DNA of 64,000 bases from Adiantum capillus-veneris (Eukaryota; Streptophyta; Polypodiopsida; Polypodiales; Pteridaceae), in the NCBI GenBank assembly GCA_014529385.2, contig CM043952.1, positions 55,964,619 through 56,028,618 of the forward strand, in the 5' to 3' direction. The translations under genes and the position numbers were made by a program. Below the pieces are notes generated by a model. That model ran no database searches, had not been told where the DNA came from, and saw only the letters and a list, made by a program, of their open reading frames with translations. Shown one piece after another: positions 59,492 through 64,000 of the stretch. Positions within the stretch are counted from its first letter, which is position 1. Every line of letters starts with the position of its first letter.

Positions 59492-60509
59492 TGTCGTGCC
59501 GTGGCACGTACATAGTGTGAAATAAAAACATTCACCTCACTTTTGACACTTCTCGATGCATGGAAAGAAAAACAATAATGTACATATCGTGATATATGCT
59601 AAAGCGGCTACTGCGGTCGCTATCATGTACATACCTATCCGGGGAGTCGTGGCCTTCGATGTGGCTCATTTGCGTGCTTTTTCACTTGATAAGATGCCTA
59701 ATTTGGTTTGACAATGTACATAGTCCACGTGTTTCATGGTGGCACACTCATCTCGCCTATAAAGACTGATGCGGGCAAAAACTGCCAAAAATAGCATCTA
59801 ACAAGCGCTGTTGCAGAATTGCATGGAAAGTGACCCAAAATGGTATATTGATGCTTATCTATGCTTTTTATGCTTATGCGAGTGATCCCACATATTTAGG
59901 GATTTACCTGACTCCGTTTGGGATTTTTCGCATCAAAAATGACATTTTTTGGGTAAAAAATGAGCTGAAAATGGCCTAGTTTTGGTCCAAAGTGGCAAAA
60001 TGGCCCAAAAATGGACACATCAGCTCATATTGCCGTGGGGAAGAGGGAGAAGGGGGCTTTTTACAGAAAAAACCTGCAATTTATCACTATTGTGTAATGG
60101 CTTGGTTGCTCAATCTATGTGTAGAGCAGTCTCGCCTCTTCGCAATCTTGTATCTGAGCTTGTGAGGGAGTGAATTAGGGTTTCCCCTTATCAAAATGGT
60201 GTGTGGGATTCACTTTAGAAGCTCATAAATCTCTGCAAAATCAGAAAATTGTCGTCATGAAGGTGGAAGCTCGAGCATTCCTTTCAATTGTTTGATGCTA
60301 CGACTATGTAATTGGGGGTGAGGCTACATGAGACCATGAAAGAGGTTTGGGTTTTGATTGAGAATTGTGCTTGTATGAGCATTGAGGTTTCATGGCTCAA
60401 ACTTTAGTGTTTTCAAATGGTATTTTAAAGTGAAATTGAATGTGATTTGATGATCCTCTTATCATAATCTCAACTACGAAAACAAGCAATTTCCAAGCAC
60501 GATAGGAAA
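59492..60509 (+). repeat. Element C 3' LTR
   Basis: It matches the 5' LTR throughout except for about 110 extra bases at 60207-60316. It keeps TATAAAG at 59758-59764 and CCACGTGT near 59726, both changed in the 5' LTR. The shared end is GATAGGAAA rather than the usual CA, so the exact border is uncertain. Confidence 0.88.
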
Positions 60510-61412
60510 ATCACCAATCCTCATCAGCACAAGCAATTGGGGGCTCCCTTTTGCCGCTCGCCGTTTTGGATTGGGCATGCACTAGTGTCAGCTCTAGAGA
60601 GAGCATCAGCACAAGCTGGTTGACTTTTTACCCATTTCAACTATGGCTAATGGTAGTCACATGTCTGATTAGAATTTCCGGGAAACACCTTTTAAGGCCA
60701 TTTCTGCCAGTCGAGTTTATGCTCTTCTTCTACTGCGGCCTTGGCTTGCTGACCATTTTAATGCCCTCTGGCGCATGCACAAGTCTGATATCTCGTGGAG
60801 GAAGCTTCTCTCTGCCGTGTGGAAAAGCCACTTGCCTTTGAAGGAGTGATTGTTTCTCTGGTGCTGTTTGCTTGGAGTTCTCCCTGTGGGCATTTTTCTC
60901 AGCGCACGTCATGTCCGCCCTTCTCGTTGTGTCCATTGCTTGACTTTGGAAGAGAATGTTTGTCACCTGTTTCGGGATTGCTGCATTTCTAGAGATTTTC
61001 TGCTCCGCATCTCAACTTGTATGTGGTTCCGTTTTCCAGTGACGGTTTTCCACAAACGGTTTTGGGCATTTGGCATTCGCTAGCCTACCTTACAGCGATT
61101 TGCGGTCTCTTTTATGTGGGTCAGTTATTGGGCTTATTGGATCTTGTGGCGCCGGCGTAATGGCTGTATGTTCCACCACTTTAACGCAGATCCATTTCCG
61201 TTCTTCAAGCTTTCCCTTAGGCAATCTTTACGTTTCACCTTGGAAGTTGGTGATATCACCACAGAGATACATTAGCTTTCCTATGAATGCTTTTAGCCTT
61301 ATTGCATAGCCAAACAATTCTGTGTTCTTTCCTTTGTATATGATCTTTTCACTGGGTTTTCCTCGCCTTGAGGTTTCCCACCAGTAAATTAATCATAACG
61401 ATAAAAAAAAAA
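60510..61412 (+). pseudogene. LINE ORF2 C-terminus with zinc motif and A-rich tail
   Basis: LLLRPWLADHFNALWRMHKS and CVHCLTLEENVCHLFRDCCI (C-x2-C-x7-H-x4-C form) are the zf-RVT region that ends plant L1-type ORF2, read in two frames. A 3' untranslated part ends in a 12-nt A run at 61401-61412, the LINE tail. It fits as the missing 3' end of the RT at 47584-49640. Confidence 0.75.
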
Positions 61413-61780
61413 AAGTGTGTGTGTGGGTCAGGTGGTGAGAGAGTCCAGCCGTGCGCTCTGCAGCCCCTGGCGCGAAAAGCCTGCCTTGCGCATTGTCTGT
61501 CTCTGTGCGTTGTCCAACCCTGCACCTTGCAGCCCCTACGCACTGCCCAGCCTTGTGCCCTGCAGCCCTTGTGTGTTACCCAGCTCTGCGTTCAAACTTC
61601 AGGCAGACTGTGTGACATGCTTTCATCTGCTCGGTGCTCGCTTGGCTGTGTGTATCTGTGTGAGTGCAGAGATGTACATTGTGCCCTAGGTCTTTCGAAA
61701 TCAAAAGTGTGGGTGACTATGTTCAATGTGCGTGAAGGTTTAGAGAATGTGTGTACAGGTAATATCGATATCTTTTAAAA
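61413..61780 (+). other. Leader region of the last LINE, or spacer
   Basis: Short direct repeats of CTGCAGCCC and TGCGC-type units occur between 61450 and 61600. It may be the upstream leader of the LINE that follows. No gene is seen. Confidence 0.4.
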
Positions 61781-62106
61781 ATTGATGCAAGTTAGACCTC
61801 GCTGCTGCTCACGCCCCCCTTGCGCATGCAACTGCAGCCCCCTCCACCATCGCTCACACCTCTCCCCTCCTCCCTTGAGCTTCCCTGCTCGCGTGCTGTC
61901 CAGGCCGCCTGCGCGCTCCCTTGCCTGCGTGCGGTCTAGCCAGCCTACGTGCTGCCCCAAGTCCATCCAGCCCGCCCCTCCACCCCCCTGCTTGCCAGCA
62001 TTCCCCCCTCCCCCCCTGCTTGTGAACTGTCTTCAGGGCACGAGCACTTGCGTCTTCGTCTCTACTGTTCGCCTTCGTTCTCTCTTCTATAAGCAGCAGA
62101 CACAGA

Positions 62107-63170
62107 ATGGCGGCCCTTGCTCCGCCTGAGAGGGACTCTACAGAAGCCCCCTCGCCCGACACCGTGGAGCCGACCCTTCGACTTACTCTCTCGCTAGAAT
62201 AGCAAGCGAGCTTGATTACAGAGGTGGAATGCTTGCAAGCCACTTCGATCATCTGCAACATCATTGGTACTCGACCTAGTCGAGGTGAGGTTCGAGATTT
62301 GCTTCAGGCCTGTCTCCTCCCCGATGTGGGCAAGATCACTGATGTCCAGATCCTCGGGAGGGGGCACTACCAGGTAGAGTTCGAGTCTCTAGAGATGACG
62401 GCCAAGGTGATATCGATGAACCCGCTTGGTATCTGAGCAGGTCGAGCTTACTTCAGACGATGGCATCATGGTTTTGACCCTTCCACAGATGTGCTTGAGG
62501 AGGAGGCTGACTTGCCTATCTCGGTGTGCTTCCAGGCCTGAGGAGAGAGTATCTCCTGTTACTTCCCAGGACTTGCTCCATGATTGGGACGGTTCTGGAG
62601 TCACCGCGCAATGCAGCTTCACAGTTGCGGCCGAGGCCGCAGGTTTGCCTACTGTGCGGGTTCTTGTTCGAGACACATACTCACTTACGAAGGTGATACT
62701 GCTGCCTCGTGTGAGTGGGGGTTGGATCAGACAGGGTGTGGAGTATTCGGGTCTCCCGAGTCAGTGCTTCATTTACAGACAGATAGGCCATCTAGCAGAG
62801 GCCTTTCCTCTCGCAGGAGGTCTCGACCCACACTGCATGAGCAGCCCCCCAAGACTGAGCATGCCTAGCAGCTAGATACTCAAGACACACAAGCTGGTAC
62901 CTCGATAGAGGCCAGCGATTAGCCATCTGACGATTGGCAGTAGGTATCCGGCCCCCGTCGAGAGGGACGGGTTCCTCACACTGCTCCCCTTGGCGGCCGA
63001 CCTCCTGCAGCTCGGCAGCACTGGGTTCCGACAGGGAACCGCTTTGACCCCCTTCAGCAGGACCCCCCTTGAGGAGGCTCCACCCACCTGAGCTTCGCCG
63101 CCTCTGTCGCCTCCCCCTTCTCCTTTAGATGCCGTCGCTCCGCCTCCTCCACCTTCACCCCTAGGCTCCT
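62107..63170 (+). pseudogene. LINE ORF1, broken copy
   Basis: It starts [23 protein letters not shown] at about 62200 interrupts before the helical part, and later pieces include [20 protein letters not shown]. The knuckle is CFIYRQIGHLAEAF, with two metal ligands lost. A proline-rich tail follows. Compared with the 4696 copy it is more decayed. Confidence 0.8.
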
Positions 63171-63297
63171 CCTCTCTCCCCAGTGAGACCCTCAGTCTCA
63201 TCTCCCGACCCCTCCCACACTCCTCAGACGTAGGGGACTGGACACACGTTTGCAGCGAGGCGTTCTCTTGGTAGTGCTTTTCGCTTCGAGCCGCATG

Positions 63298-63955
63298 GCT
63301 CAGGAGGGACAGCCCCATCTGAAGCTGCCACTTTTGGTTGAGACTTTTCCTTTTGCAGCAGTCCCTTGGGGTTTGACTATTTTTTACATTCACAGACGAT
63401 GGGACTTCTTCGACTACATCTTCACACGATTCCTAGGTGATTCTTCTCCCGACCTGGAGGAGGCTTGCTTTTGAGTCCACGTTCTCTTTCTCGCAGCTCA
63501 AGGCATTGAGGCTCTGGATACAGTGGTAGGTTTCTCCTTTCGGTTGTGTGACAGGGATCCTACAGAGTGGACCCTGCATACAGTTCTTGAGTGGCTCTAG
63601 GTCGAGGCTAGAGTTCTCACACCACACAGGGGACCTAGGGGTGAGAGATCTGGTACAGACACTTTGGCCTTTAGACAAGTTCAGTGTGACACCGCCGGAT
63701 GCAGCAGGTTGCAGGCACATCGTGGTGCATTTGTTTGTTGACACTCAAAGCCCTCCTTGCTATGTATATGTACATGAGGATTCTTGGGCGGAGGATGTAG
63801 CCTTATGGGATGCACGCTCGGCCTGGGCGCGGGTGGGACAGTCACTTCAGACGTGCTTGTCTAGGTCACTCGAATGCGGATTACTCCCCATCCAAACTGG
63901 CCTCGAAGATAGCGAGCTTGGTTGCTGTGGTAGCATCTGTTTCCCTCATTGACTC
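63298..63955 (+). pseudogene. LINE conserved unknown block, second copy
   Basis: EGQPHLKLPLLVETFPFAAV leads to [20 protein letters not shown], a stop, and later IVVHLFVDTQSPPCYVYVHE and DVALWDARSAWARVGQS. It parallels 5897-6540 closely, which shows the block is a family feature. Confidence 0.6.
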
Positions 63956-63956
63956 C

Positions 63957-64000
63957 ATGAGGATCGTCTCATGGAATGTGCAGGGATTAGGAGGGCCCCA
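63957..64000 (+). pseudogene. Start of LINE ORF2 endonuclease, cut by window end
   Basis: [14 protein letters not shown] is the conserved beginning of ORF2. The rest lies beyond the window. Confidence 0.85.

Larger units (their letters stand above)
52237..60509 (+). mobile_element. Ty3 element C, complete LTR to LTR, decayed
   Basis: LTRs at 52237-53156 and 59492-60509 enclose gag, protease, RT, RNase H and integrase in the Ty3 order on the + strand. The RT carries FLDDVPIKG and a thumb region typical of Ty3 elements best known from fungi. Frames are broken by several stops, a 52-bp tandem duplication and point changes. No convincing target-site duplication or primer site was found at the borders. 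Confidence 0.92.
61781..64000 (+). mobile_element. LINE, poly-C family copy 2, runs off the window
   Basis: A C-rich leader (61800-62040), ORF1 from 62107, the unknown block (63298-63955) and the first 15 codons of ORF2 from 63957 follow the same order as 4190-6600. The C runs are short here (six at most). Several stops break ORF1. Confidence 0.88.

Overview
This window looks like nuclear DNA of a land plant with a large, repeat-rich genome. The organism cannot be named from sequence alone. A fern or other non-seed vascular plant would fit the retroelement types, but that is inference. The only host gene recognised is a plant-type xylose isomerase (XYLA, EC 5.3.1.5) on the + strand. Six small GT-AG exons (1267-1341, 1487-1616, 1774-1865, 33834-33884, 33980-34059, 34142-34196) join in phase into 161 codons of the central enzyme, including the catalytic FHDxD signature. 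The first and last parts of the gene lie outside the window or beyond further long introns.

Exons 3 and 4 as numbered here are separated by a 31,968-bp intron packed with retroelements. In order it holds: three tandem promoter-like modules rich in TGACGTGGCA-type motifs (2.69-4.13 kb); a LINE with a 56-nt poly-C tract in its 5' leader (4.2-7.3 kb); an inverted LTR copy (8.16-8.69 kb); a G-rich minisatellite; a Ty3 element called family A here, with LTR, gag, protease, RT, RNase H and integrase (9.53-16.17 kb); a C-rich minisatellite; a 630-codon reading frame of unknown function with only two stops (17.92-19.79 kb); an inverted second family A gag (19.79-21.98 kb) joined to a flipped LTR piece; two more Ty3 pol fragments, one with a second RNase H (22.1-26.0 kb); a non-autonomous element with LTRs and an intact 903-codon gag-protease gene but no RT or integrase (26.15-31.21 kb); and an antisense LINE 5' fragment.

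Downstream of the sixth exon, from 34.2 kb to the window end, no further xylose isomerase exon is seen. This part holds a decayed LINE ORF1 (34.7-36.0 kb); a cluster of LINE 3' ends lying between GA microsatellites, plus an antisense LINE of another type (36.0-39.8 kb); a LINE RT fragment; a Copia element with both LTRs but internal deletions (41.39-46.09 kb); a Ty3 protease fragment; a decayed LINE RT (47.6-49.6 kb) whose 3' end may reappear at 60.5-61.4 kb after about 10.9 kb of inserted LTR elements; a complete but decayed Ty3 element with an unusual FLDDVPIKG RT motif (52.24-60.51 kb); and a second copy of the poly-C LINE family running off the window end.

Nearly all reading frames other than xylose isomerase belong to mobile elements and most are broken by stops, frameshifts or deletions. 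The points most worth following are the conserved, base-pair-covarying 31-nt hairpin at three LINE 3' ends next to GA microsatellites, the gag-protease-only element, the unknown 630-codon frame, the unusual Ty3 lineage, and the giant intron itself.
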